Assembly: GCA_902793285.1 (NCBI GenBank)
Contig: CADBCV010000015.1
Location: 1-41,713, forward strand
Source: Oscillospiraceae bacterium
Lineage (GTDB): Bacteria > Bacillota > Clostridia > Oscillospirales > Oscillospiraceae
Direction of reading: 5' to 3'
DNA: 41,713 bases
Positions 1-7,127 of the stretch are shown piece after piece (within the stretch, counting starts at the first letter, position 1; each line of letters opens with the position of its first letter). The position numbers and the translations under genes are program-made. The notes beneath the pieces are model-generated. The model was not told the DNA's origin. It saw only the letters and a program-made list of their open reading frames with translations, and made no database searches.

Positions 1-99
1 GCTGCGAATGGTGGTGTCGGCAACCATCTTGCCGTTCTCGTCCAGGATGACCGCCTTGGTATAGGTGGACCCAACGTCACAACCGCCGAAGTATTTCAT
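1..99 (-). CDS. 2-hydroxyacyl-CoA dehydratase activator, N-terminal fragment
   Basis: Only the first 33 codons lie in the window; the gene runs off the left edge. The visible N-terminus reads MKYFGGCDVGSTYTKAVI. This matches the phosphate-1 loop of the BadF/BadG/BcrA/BcrD ATPase family (acetate kinase/Hsp70/actin fold), whose members couple ATP hydrolysis to one-electron reduction of a dehydratase (HgdC, FldI). The start is ATG at 97-99, with a GGAGG Shine-Dalgarno at 108-112. It is the last visible gene of a leftward operon after two dehydratase subunits and a small membrane protein, which supports the assignment. The Cys residues that bind the bridging [4Fe-4S] cluster lie outside the window. 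Benzoyl-CoA reductase-type activators share this start, so the substrate is open. Confidence 0.8.
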   Translation of the reverse strand, partial: MKYFGGCDVGSTYTKAVILDENGKMVADTTIRS

Positions 100-126
100 T
101 AAAATAACCTCCGTATATTCTTTATA

Positions 127-423
127 GGCTCCCTCCCTGAGGGAACTGGCACCAGTGCGCACACTGGTGACTGAGGGAGTCCGTGAAGACTCCTTCCACC
201 GCTTCGCGGTCCCCCTCCCTCAGAGAGGGAGGCTCTTGGCTCCCTCCCTGAGGGAGCTGTCGCCAGTGCGCACACTGGTGACTGAGGGAGTCCGTGAAAA
301 CTCCTTCCACCGCTTCGCGGTCCCCCTCCCTCAAAGAGGGAGGCTCTTGGCTCCCTCCCTGAGGGAGTCCGTGAGACTCCTTCCACCGCTTCGCGGTCCC
401 CCTCCCTCAAAGAGGGAGGCAGG
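127..423. repeat. Tandem array of three palindromic repeat units (CTCCC family)
   Basis: Two nearly identical 111-bp units (127-237 and 238-348) are followed by a shorter third unit (349 to about 423) that lost about 40 internal bases. Each full unit contains nested hairpins: TCCCTCCCTGAGGGA, a CCAGTGCGCACACTGG core, ACCGCTTCGCGGT, and CCTCCCTC with GAGGGAGG. Related single copies with the same arms lie at 5166-5227, 31579-31671 and 41641-41713. The array fills the space between the small membrane gene and the activator gene of one operon, so it is probably transcribed. No gene is visible here; open frames through it are repeat artefacts. Confidence 0.85.
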
Positions 424-428
424 GCAAA

Positions 429-647
429 TCAGGAATGATAGTCGTACTTGGGGAACTCGTCGATGTTGTAGGGGGTCTTGAGGGTGTCCTTGCGGTCCAT
501 GTCGTCATAGTGCTTCTTCAGGAAGGGCTCGACCACGTTGAAGAGGAGCTTTCCGTCCAGATCGAAGAAGAACACCGCGAACAGCGCCGCGTTCGCCACG
601 AATACGATGGCAAATACTTTCAGAAAAAACTTGCAGATCTTGTTCAT
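429..647 (-). CDS. Small single-pass membrane protein in the dehydratase operon
   Basis: This gene encodes 72 residues. Residues about 7-29 form one hydrophobic segment (FFLKVFAIVFVANAALFAVF), preceded by a short Lys-containing N-terminus. The rest is charged, with Asp/Lys/Tyr-rich character and several prolines, and should be exposed on the other side. The start ATG has a strong AGGAGA ribosome site about 8 bases upstream. The gene begins 14 bases after the stop of the large dehydratase subunit, so it is probably co-transcribed with it. I do not recognise the family. Its position between dehydratase and activator suggests a role in that system, perhaps membrane association, but this is inference only. 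Confidence 0.7.
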   Translation of the reverse strand: MNKICKFFLKVFAIVFVANAALFAVFFFDLDGKLLFNVVEPFLKKHYDDMDRKDTLKTPYNIDEFPKYDYHS

Positions 648-661
648 ATCGTTTTCTCCTC

Positions 662-2278
662 TTACCAGGTCATGGAGTCGTCAAAGTCAAGCAGAGACGG
701 GTCCAGCGGCTCCTCGTGCATGACGGTGCTCATGTAATCGTTGATGAGACGGCGGATCTCGGCGCGGGAGACGGTGCGGCTGTCGGGCAGGGCGTGGGGA
801 ATCCAGAAGGCCTTGATGTCTCTCTTGCGGAACTCGTCCTCAAACAGGCCGTGCAGGCCCTGGACGCCCTTGCACTGGAGCTGGTCGTACATGGCGACCA
901 TGTCGCAGTTGAAGCGCTTCATGTAGTCCCAGAGCTCGAACATGTGGTGCATCCCGCCGACGGCCATGCGGCGCATGGGGGCCCACATGTGGTACTGGGC
1001 CATATCCTCCAGCGTATGCTCGTAGGAGTCGGTGCGGATCTCCATGTCGAACATCAGCGAGTCCATGTTGATAATGACGTTCAGGCCCCAGCAGTTGTAG
1101 GCCCAGGTGCACCAGTTGGAGTAGTACAGCGGGGCGCAGGACCAGGCGATCACGCGATGGCGGGTCTGGGGGAAAGAGTTGATCTTCTTAGAGACGCACT
1201 TCTCCAGGATCTTGCGGACCTTTTTATCGGTGACGTGCCAGATCTCCCAGTCGCCGTACTGCGTCTGATAGATGCGGTAGAGGGCCTGGGCGACGCCGTT
1301 GATGGGATAGTAGTCGGACTTCGCGGCGACTTCCCATTTCTCCCACTCGAAGCGCTGCAGCTCGTTCTGGAGCTCGAGCTTCTTGGTGAGCTTTTCCCAA
1401 CTGAAGGGGATGCCGTACTGATCCTCGACAAATTTCCAGAGCTCTTCGATCTCGCGCATGACGTACTTCTTGACGAGGGGATCGTCAAAGAGCATGGGCA
1501 TGGGTAGGGAGAAGAGGGGCTTGTCGAAGAACCAGTCCTGCAGGGTGGAGGTGGAGACGGAAGCGTCGCACGCCTCGTTGCAGGTGATGACGGCGGGGGC
1601 ATAGTCGGGCACATCGTCCAGGACGAAGATGCCGGACTCGGCCTGGCACATGGGGCAGGGGTCGCCGGGCAGACCGATGGACTGGACCGCGTCGATATAG
1701 TTCAGAACCGTGTGGGAGTTTACGTGGCAGGTAACAAAGTAGGGGATCATCTCGAGCGGGACGTTCTGGATCTCACCGTCCCAGGGATAGAACACGCCGC
1801 CCCAGACGGTCTCGTTGTGGGCGATGGTGCGCTTGTAGAGCTCGTTCTGCCGGCCGCCGTGCAGGCGGGTATCGGCGGCGAACATGCGCTGGAACTGGCG
1901 GATGGTGGTGGAGACCATGGCGCGGTAGTGCCAGGCGGAGGCCCTCATTGCCTCGCCGCGCATACCCTCAAGCCCGCGGTCAAACCAGTGCAGCACGGGC
2001 AGGTAGGTCTGGCCCACCCAGCGGTAGCGCCAGAGGCCCTTGGCAAAGGTGATGGGCCCGTGCATGACCATGATGTCCTTGACCATGAAGATGTAGTTAT
2101 AGAGCCAGATGTTATAGAAGTAGTACATGGTGTCCTTGACACCGCGCCACTCTCTGTGCTTGTAGAGGTGGGTCTTGTCCTCGTGCAGATCGCCGAGGCG
2201 GCGGCCGCCCTCAGCCGCGGTATGGGGCTTGCCATACCAGAAATCCTTCAATGCCTTGGTCACGCTTTTCTTAGCCAT
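662..2278 (-). CDS. 2-hydroxyacyl-CoA dehydratase family protein, large subunit
   Basis: This encodes 538 residues from ATG at 2276-2278, with GGAGGG in the end of the upstream gene as ribosome site. An earlier in-frame start would overlap that gene and lacks a site. It resembles the D-component subunits of radical 2-hydroxyacyl-CoA dehydratases (HgdA/FldB/BcrB-like, HGD-D family). These bind [4Fe-4S] clusters through cysteines and eliminate water through a ketyl radical. Cys-rich segments include GDPCPMCQAES, ITCNEACDAS and AWSCAPLYYSNWC. Characterised subunits are usually about 375-480 residues, so this one is long. It is separated from the partner subunit by one base, so the two are translationally coupled. 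Substrate candidates are 2-hydroxyglutaryl-, lactoyl- or aryl-lactoyl-CoA; the sequence does not decide. Confidence 0.75.
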   Translation of the reverse strand: MAKKSVTKALKDFWYGKPHTAAEGGRRLGDLHEDKTHLYKHREWRGVKDTMYYFYNIWLYNYIFMVKDIMVMHGPITFAKGLWRYRWVGQTYLPVLHWFDRGLEGMRGEAMRASAWHYRAMVSTTIRQFQRMFAADTRLHGGRQNELYKRTIAHNETVWGGVFYPWDGEIQNVPLEMIPYFVTCHVNSHTVLNYIDAVQSIGLPGDPCPMCQAESGIFVLDDVPDYAPAVITCNEACDASVSTSTLQDWFFDKPLFSLPMPMLFDDPLVKKYVMREIEELWKFVEDQYGIPFSWEKLTKKLELQNELQRFEWEKWEVAAKSDYYPINGVAQALYRIYQTQYGDWEIWHVTDKKVRKILEKCVSKKINSFPQTRHRVIAWSCAPLYYSNWCTWAYNCWGLNVIINMDSLMFDMEIRTDSYEHTLEDMAQYHMWAPMRRMAVGGMHHMFELWDYMKRFNCDMVAMYDQLQCKGVQGLHGLFEDEFRKRDIKAFWIPHALPDSRTVSRAEIRRLINDYMSTVMHEEPLDPSLLDFDDSMTW

Positions 2279-2279
2279 C

Positions 2280-3491
2280 TTATTTGCCCTCCTGGATGTG
2301 CTTAATCTCAATGCTCTCTACGAAGGCCTGGAAGCGGGTGCGCAGCTGGCCGGAGGCGGTGTTGATGTACTCTTTCTCGATGGAGCAGACGGGCAGGCCG
2401 AAGTCGCGCTTGAGGATGACGGTGTCGATGACGCGCTCATAGCTCCAGTATTCGCAGAACTTGTTGGAGGCGATGATGACGCCGTCGGCGTGATACTCCT
2501 TGGCAAGCTCCGCGATCCTCTTCTTCCTTGCGCGCATCTCGTCCTGGGGCATGAAGCGCGGGCAGTTGGAGGAGGAGAGATAGTGCTTTGCGATGGCGTA
2601 GACGGGATCGACGCCCTCGGGCAGGTCGATGATCTGGCGGGACTCCACCGCGCCGTAGCAGTAGCGGTCGCACACCACGCGGGCGCCGCAGCTCTCCACG
2701 AGCTTGGTGAAATCGGGATCGTCATTTTCAGACCCGGCGAGGAGCACCTTGCAGCGAAACTCCTTCTTCAGATCGGGCTCGCGGGTCTTCAGCTCCTCGG
2801 CCGTCTCGCGCAGGTAGGGCAGGATCAGGTACTTGGGACACGCAAGGGAGCAGAGTTGGATCACATGGAACTCATAGCCCGTGATGGTGGGGTTGTCGAG
2901 CTTGCGGTAGTCGCCGATCTCGTTGATGAGGCGGGAGACCTCGTTCTGCTGCTCGACAGCCTTGCGGATAGCCTCGTCGGAGATGTCGATGCCGAAGTGC
3001 TCGTGCAGCGGCTGGAGGACATGGGCCTTGAGCTGGGTTGCGTAGTGCTGATAGGAGATCTCGTTATTCTTGAAGGGGACGTCGGAAAATTCGCAGAAGA
3101 AGTCGTCGTTGTCGATGATGCGCATGTCGTCCACCGAGTCGAGATGCTTCTGCTGCAGATGCTCCTGGAAGCGGCAGGTGGCGGTGCAGGTCTCGGTCGC
3201 CATCTGCGCGTCGAGGAAGTTGTACCCGCCCTCGAGCGCGCGCTCCATCAGGCTGCGGGCATAATGGCAGACGCGGGCGGACATGTAGTAGGTCGCGATG
3301 TCGGGGGATGTGCAGCGCGGCGCTCTCAGCCTCACGGAGAAGCAGCCGGGCAGATCGAGAAGCACTTCAGGCATGAAATAACAGGTGTAGCCGATCGCCC
3401 GCTTGCCATCCTTCTTGGCCTGCTGGACCAGCTCGTTATTGGCTTCCTGAAGCAGATTCTCAAAGTAGATCAGATGCTTGAGATCTTTCAC
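2280..3491 (-). CDS. 2-hydroxyacyl-CoA dehydratase family protein, small subunit
   Basis: This is the second D-component subunit (HgdB/FldC/BcrC-like), 403 residues. I choose GTG at 3489-3491 because GGAGGG lies 7 bases upstream; a TTG five codons earlier would overlap that site. Family features are the N-terminal GYTCYFMPEVLLDLPG, APRCTSPDI, the Cys-rich TETCTATCRFQEH, QLCSLACPKY and a C-terminal SNKFCEYWSYE segment, where cluster-binding cysteines are expected. It is the first gene of the leftward operon and sits 70 bases downstream of a good promoter. With the large subunit and the activator it should form a dehydratase or a benzoyl-CoA-reductase-like complex. The exact acyl-CoA is unknown. 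Confidence 0.78.
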   Translation of the reverse strand: MKDLKHLIYFENLLQEANNELVQQAKKDGKRAIGYTCYFMPEVLLDLPGCFSVRLRAPRCTSPDIATYYMSARVCHYARSLMERALEGGYNFLDAQMATETCTATCRFQEHLQQKHLDSVDDMRIIDNDDFFCEFSDVPFKNNEISYQHYATQLKAHVLQPLHEHFGIDISDEAIRKAVEQQNEVSRLINEIGDYRKLDNPTITGYEFHVIQLCSLACPKYLILPYLRETAEELKTREPDLKKEFRCKVLLAGSENDDPDFTKLVESCGARVVCDRYCYGAVESRQIIDLPEGVDPVYAIAKHYLSSSNCPRFMPQDEMRARKKRIAELAKEYHADGVIIASNKFCEYWSYERVIDTVILKRDFGLPVCSIEKEYINTASGQLRTRFQAFVESIEIKHIQEGK

Positions 3492-3539
3492 AAGATAACC
3501 CTCCAAAATTGAATTCCGATTTTGTCCGAGTCAGTAGCG

Positions 3540-3596
3540 GGCGCGATGCGCCCTCACTCATGGGTATATTTTAACAAAGTGTTAAGGGCTTGTCAA
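3540..3596 (-). promoter_or_regulatory. Promoter and leader hairpin of the dehydratase operon
   Basis: On the minus strand, TTGACA (3596-3591) and TAAAAT (3573-3568) are separated by 17 bases, a near-consensus housekeeping promoter. Transcription should start near 3560. The leader of about 70 bases contains the perfect hairpin GGGCGC-GAT-GCGCCC at about 3540-3554. Confidence 0.7.
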
Positions 3597-3669
3597 TTCT
3601 CTTTTCGTCGAAAGTGCAGGTTTCGCGCAGGAATGCAGAGGGTTTTCTGTACAATTTGGCCTATTTTGT

Positions 3670-4827
3670 CTAAATACTCAGTGTTTTCAGCTTGTCCTCG
3701 ACGGCGGCTCTTTCGGCGCGGGCGCTGCCCTGGATCATCTGACTTGTCCCGCCGCCGCGGCCGTCTATGAGCTCGTTGATGGCACGGGCTCCCCGGCGAA
3801 GATCGACATGGCGGCTGCCGATGATGTAGCGCCAGCCTTCCCGGTCGCTGCCGCAGAACACCGCCGCAAAGCCCCCGGCCTTCTCCATGAGGAGGTTTAC
3901 AAGCTCGCGCTGGGCGATCTCGCCGAGGACCGCGCTGAAGACAAGGATGTTGCCCTCCGTCTCCCCTTCCGCCGCCGCCATGTATCGGATGAGGGCGAGC
4001 GAGAGGGCGTCCGTCCTCTCCTTCATGGCCTGCTGCTCCGTGAGCAGGCGCTGCACCGCCTGCGCGACCTCCCCGCGCTTTGCGCTGAGAGCGCGGGAGA
4101 TCTCCGTCACGCTCTCCTGTCGGGCGCGGTAGTCCTCCAGGGCGTCGAGGCCGCAGATGACGCTCACGCGCTGCCCGCCGCGGTGGCGCTGGGAGTCGAG
4201 GATCTTCAGGACGCCCACCTCCCCGGTGCGCGTCACATGCGGGGCGCAGCAGGCGCAGCGGTCCACGCCCGGGATCTCCACGATGCGCACATTCTCCGTG
4301 AGCTCCAGCTTGCTGCGGTACTCGAGGGTTTTGAGCTCGTTTTCATCCGGGAACCAGATATGCAGGGGGAGGTTTGCGCGGATGATCCCGTTTGCGCGGG
4401 TCTCGAGCGCCATGAGCTCGTCCCAGTCGAGTTCGCCCGAAAAGTCGATGATCATGCAGTCCGCGCCCATGTGAAAGCCCACGTTGTCATAGCCGTATGA
4501 CCCGTGGACAAGGCCGGAGAGGATATGCTCCCCCGAGTGGTTCTGCATCCGGCGAAGGCGCTGCTCGGCGTCGAGCGTCCCCGTCACGCGCGCCCCCACA
4601 GCGAGGGGCGTGTCCGTATAATGGCGGATCTCCCCGTCCCGCTCGTGTACATCCAGGACGCGGGCCGCGCCGAGCTTTCCGGTGTCGGCAAGCTGTCCCC
4701 CGCCCTCCGGGAAGAAAGCCGTGCGGTCAAGGACGACGCTGTATCCTGTCTTTTCCTCGCGGCAGTCGAGCACAGCGGCGTCGAAGGTGAAGAGGTGGCT
4801 GTCTTTGTAATATAGCTTTTCGGTCAT
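3670..4827 (-). CDS. Alanyl-tRNA editing protein, AlaX-long type with DHHA1 domain
   Basis: This encodes 385 residues. It is a free-standing editing protein homologous to the C-terminal half of alanyl-tRNA synthetase, which hydrolyses Ser- or Gly-tRNA(Ala) in trans. Visible features are the N-terminal barrel segment FFPEGGGQLADTG, the zinc motif HSGEH (H97, H101), the second metal motif CACCAPH (residues 191-197), a coiled-coil-like stretch at about 235-285, and a C-terminal DHHA1 domain ending in RGGGTSQMIQGSA. I start at ATG 4825-4827, nine codons inside the longest frame, because a GGGAGAG ribosome site precedes it. It is flanked by repeats downstream of its start, and no operon partner is evident. 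Confidence 0.9.
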   Translation of the reverse strand: MTEKLYYKDSHLFTFDAAVLDCREEKTGYSVVLDRTAFFPEGGGQLADTGKLGAARVLDVHERDGEIRHYTDTPLAVGARVTGTLDAEQRLRRMQNHSGEHILSGLVHGSYGYDNVGFHMGADCMIIDFSGELDWDELMALETRANGIIRANLPLHIWFPDENELKTLEYRSKLELTENVRIVEIPGVDRCACCAPHVTRTGEVGVLKILDSQRHRGGQRVSVICGLDALEDYRARQESVTEISRALSAKRGEVAQAVQRLLTEQQAMKERTDALSLALIRYMAAAEGETEGNILVFSAVLGEIAQRELVNLLMEKAGGFAAVFCGSDREGWRYIIGSRHVDLRRGARAINELIDGRGGGTSQMIQGSARAERAAVEDKLKTLSI

Positions 4828-4851
4828 GAACTGTTTTCTCTCCCTTAGAGT

Positions 4852-4885
4852 CATAATTTAATTTACATAATATTGTTAACTTAAT
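4852..4885. repeat. 14-bp tandem repeat, right next to the alaX-like start (about 2.4 units)
   Basis: Two full 14-bp units (4858-4871 and 4872-4885) and a partial one (4852-4857) follow the pattern ATTGTTAACTTAAT, including a GTTAAC core and a TAAT end. The same unit recurs at 5593-5686. The array touches the upstream region of the alanyl-tRNA editing gene. Confidence 0.8.
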
Positions 4886-4961
4886 TTTACCTTGCGTTGG
4901 GTTCCCTCCGCTATCAATGCAAAAATCAACAACGCCAGCGCAAAAATGTGCTCCGCTGTCC

Positions 4962-5565
4962 GTAGGGGCCGATGCCCTCATCGGCCCACGAAGCTGCGTT
5001 CCGGTACAGGCGTACCATGATGTGCGAACGTCCCCACCTGTCGTAGGGGAGGGGCTTGCCCCTCCCGCGCGGGAAAGCGGCGTTTTTCCTCCGCGGCCGG
5101 GCGAATGCGTGAACCGACATCGTTCCGCCGGGCGGGGCAAGCCGCCGCCCCTGCGGAGTTCCCCTAAGCTCCCTTTGGAAAAAGGGAGGGGGACCGCCGA
5201 AGGCGGTGGAGGGATCGATCCCTCAGTCATGGCCTCGTAGGTGCCGATGCCCTCATCGGCCCGCAAAGCTGCATTCCGGTACAGGCGTACCATGATGTGC
5301 GAACGTCCCCACCTGTCGTAGGGGAGGGGCTTGCCCCTCCCGCGCGGGGAAAGCAGCGTTTTTCCTCCGCGCCCGGGCGAATGCGTGAACCGACATCGTG
5401 CCGCCGGGCGGGGCAAGCCGCCGCCCCTACGGAGTTCCCCTAAGCTCCCTTTGGAAAAAGGGAGCTTAGAAGCCGTAGGGGACGGACGTTTTTCTGTTTA
5501 TCGTACATGTCCGATGCGGCGACGCTGCGGGCCGATCAGGGGATCGGCCCCTACGGAATGCGCAG
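4962..5565. repeat. Composite palindrome block with a ~220-bp direct duplication
   Basis: This 600-base gene-free block consists of short palindromes. The stretch from about 4969 to 5188 is repeated at about 5244 to 5463, with an offset of 275-276 bases and only scattered mismatches. Each copy contains CCGATGCCCTCATCGG, GGGGAGGGGCTTGCCCCTCCCG, CGGGCGGGGCAAGCCGCCG and AAGCTCCCTTTGGAAAAAGG elements. The first copy continues into a full CTCCC-family element with ACCGCCGAAGGCGGT and GGATCGATCC. A further GGGCCGATCAGGGGATCGGCCC lies at 5541-5562. I see no credible gene in it. Confidence 0.85.
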
Positions 5566-5592
5566 TTCGACGCTTTGCCGGCGAAATTCGAT

Positions 5593-5686
5593 ATTACATA
5601 ATTTTATTTACTTAATATCGTTAACTTAATTTTGTTAACATAATTTATTTAACTGAATATTGTTAACGCAATACTGTTTACGTAAT
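5593..5686. repeat. 14-bp tandem repeat, six full units and a partial one
   Basis: Six units of exactly 14 bp run from 5603 to 5686, after a partial unit at 5593-5602. Examples are ATCGTTAACTTAAT, TTTGTTAACATAAT and ATTGTTAACGCAAT. The core GTTAAC is a palindrome; the first bases vary most. The array stops just before the stop codon of the next leftward gene (5688-5690). It mirrors the short array at 4852-4885 on the other side of the composite block. Confidence 0.85.
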
Positions 5687-5687
5687 A

Positions 5688-6986
5688 TTATCCCGGCGTC
5701 AGTCGACGGAAGCTGTAGATGTCGCCCGGGCAGGGGTCTTCCCGGTCGCCGAGGGCCCAGGCGATGACGCCGAGATTCATTGCGTCGTAGGTGATCTGCT
5801 CGTGATCCTCCCGCAGGCAGCCGGCGAGCATGACCCAGTTGCCGGTGTTGACCAGAAGGCGGATCGGCTCATAGTCCATGTCCACCCAGGTCGGCTGGAA
5901 GAGGTAAAAGTGCGCCCCGGTCTGCGCGAGGGCCCGGCACTGCTCATAGCTCGGCACAAGGCCCTCCTCGCTCCACTGGTTGCCCGCGTCCAGGGAGAGG
6001 ACGCAGGCGACATGCACGCCCTGCTTCTCCGCGACGCGCGGGACCTGGAGCGCGGGATAGGCGCCGAGACTGGAGCCCGCCGCCGCAAGCTCCCGCATAA
6101 AGAGGCCGCAGTCCGCCGCCGCCTCGTCCAGGATGCGGAGGCCCTTCTCGCAGCACTTGTCCATATCGGGCAGGTCGTTGTTGCGGAGGATGACGGAGAG
6201 CGTGTTCGGCGCGGGGTTTTGCAGGTAGCAGTAGAGGAACTCGGAATAGATCTCCTCCCCCCTGCCGCCGGGGATGTAGAGGAAGAAGCGGGTATCTCTG
6301 TCCGGGCCCGTGGGGAAGAGGATATACGCCTCCTCGGTCACGTAGGTATCCGGGTACCAAGCGTTGTCAAAACGGTTGAGGGGATCGTTGAGCTTCATGC
6401 GGTAGGGGTCCGCCTGCCGGTCCAGGGCCCGCTCTCCCCTTTTCAAAAGCTGTGCGCTGTCCCTGTAATCGCCGAATTCCCGCCAGAGCTCGCAGGCCTC
6501 GGCGTAGTCTCCCTCCTCTGCAAGCTCCAGCGCCCGGTCGTAGAGGGCGGGCGAGAGCGCGGCAAGCGCCTCCCGGACGCCGGGATAGTCGCCGAGGGAG
6601 AGATAGCGCTCGCGCGCACGTTCTGCTTCCCCACTCTCCGCGAGGGTCTCGGCGCTTTGAAAGACGCAGCGCCGCGCAAGTTCGGCGCTGTCCCCATAGT
6701 CGCCGAGGGCGCGGAAAAGCTCCGCCGCCCGCTCAAACTCCCCGGCAGCCATGCGCTCCCCCGCCTCCCGGTATTGCAGGGCGCGCAGCATCTCCGTGCA
6801 GCGCGCGGCCCCGTCCGCGTCCTCGAGTTCGAGATAGAGCTCGCGCGCGGCCTCGAAGCTGCCCGCCTCAAAGAGCCTGTCCGCCCGGATTGCGCGCTCC
6901 TGCCGCTGGGCAAGGCGCATCCCCAGCACGGCCGCGAACATGAGCACCACGCTCAGGAGTGTGATCGCCCAGCCTTTGAATTTCAT
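5688..6986 (-). CDS. Membrane-anchored TPR-like protein with alpha/beta-hydrolase-like C-domain
   Basis: This encodes 432 residues from ATG at 6984-6986, preceded by GGGGAG; the longer frame upstream runs through a palindromic repeat. A single N-terminal membrane segment (residues about 5-24) is followed by Ala/Glu-rich helical repeats at about 35-190, with repeated LFEAGSFEAARELY-, ELFRALGDYGDSAEL- and ELWREFGDYRDSAQL-type units resembling tetratricopeptide repeats. The C-terminal half has a nucleophile-elbow-like GSSLG (304-308), D333 in LSLDAG and H395 in EDHEQ, which could be a Ser-Asp-His triad of an esterase or acyltransferase. No substrate can be inferred. I assign the hydrolase fold from motif spacing only. 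Confidence 0.6.
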   Translation of the reverse strand: MKFKGWAITLLSVVLMFAAVLGMRLAQRQERAIRADRLFEAGSFEAARELYLELEDADGAARCTEMLRALQYREAGERMAAGEFERAAELFRALGDYGDSAELARRCVFQSAETLAESGEAERARERYLSLGDYPGVREALAALSPALYDRALELAEEGDYAEACELWREFGDYRDSAQLLKRGERALDRQADPYRMKLNDPLNRFDNAWYPDTYVTEEAYILFPTGPDRDTRFFLYIPGGRGEEIYSEFLYCYLQNPAPNTLSVILRNNDLPDMDKCCEKGLRILDEAAADCGLFMRELAAAGSSLGAYPALQVPRVAEKQGVHVACVLSLDAGNQWSEEGLVPSYEQCRALAQTGAHFYLFQPTWVDMDYEPIRLLVNTGNWVMLAGCLREDHEQITYDAMNLGVIAWALGDREDPCPGDIYSFRRLTPG

Positions 6987-7017
6987 TCCGCTCCCCCTTC
7001 CGAGGCTAAAACGCGTC

Positions 7018-7098
7018 GCAGGGGCCGATGCCCTCATCGGCCCGCCGTCTTCGACAATGTACGGCTTTCGGCGGGTCGATCTGGGGATCGACCCCTGC
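7018..7098. repeat. 81-bp three-way palindrome
   Basis: The ends GCAGGGG (7018-7024) and CCCCTGC (7092-7098) are complementary. Inside lie two hairpins, CCGATG-CCCT-CATCGG and TCGATC-TGG-GGATCGA, joined by the arms CCCGCCG and CGGCGGG. The element belongs to the GGGGCCGATGCCCTCATCGGCCC family that also occurs at 4968 and 5243. It separates two leftward genes and could act as a structural transcript end. Confidence 0.75.
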
Positions 7099-7127
7099 AG
7101 ATCAAACACGTTTCTATTTGTAAGCGA

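Noticed and set aside
127-423. CRISPR-like array
   Set aside because: Units are adjacent, without unique spacers, and each is about 111 bp with nested palindromes.
4727-5416. Open frames through the composite repeat block
   Set aside because: They exist in several frames on both strands, are made of repeated palindromes, and show no domain or ribosome site.
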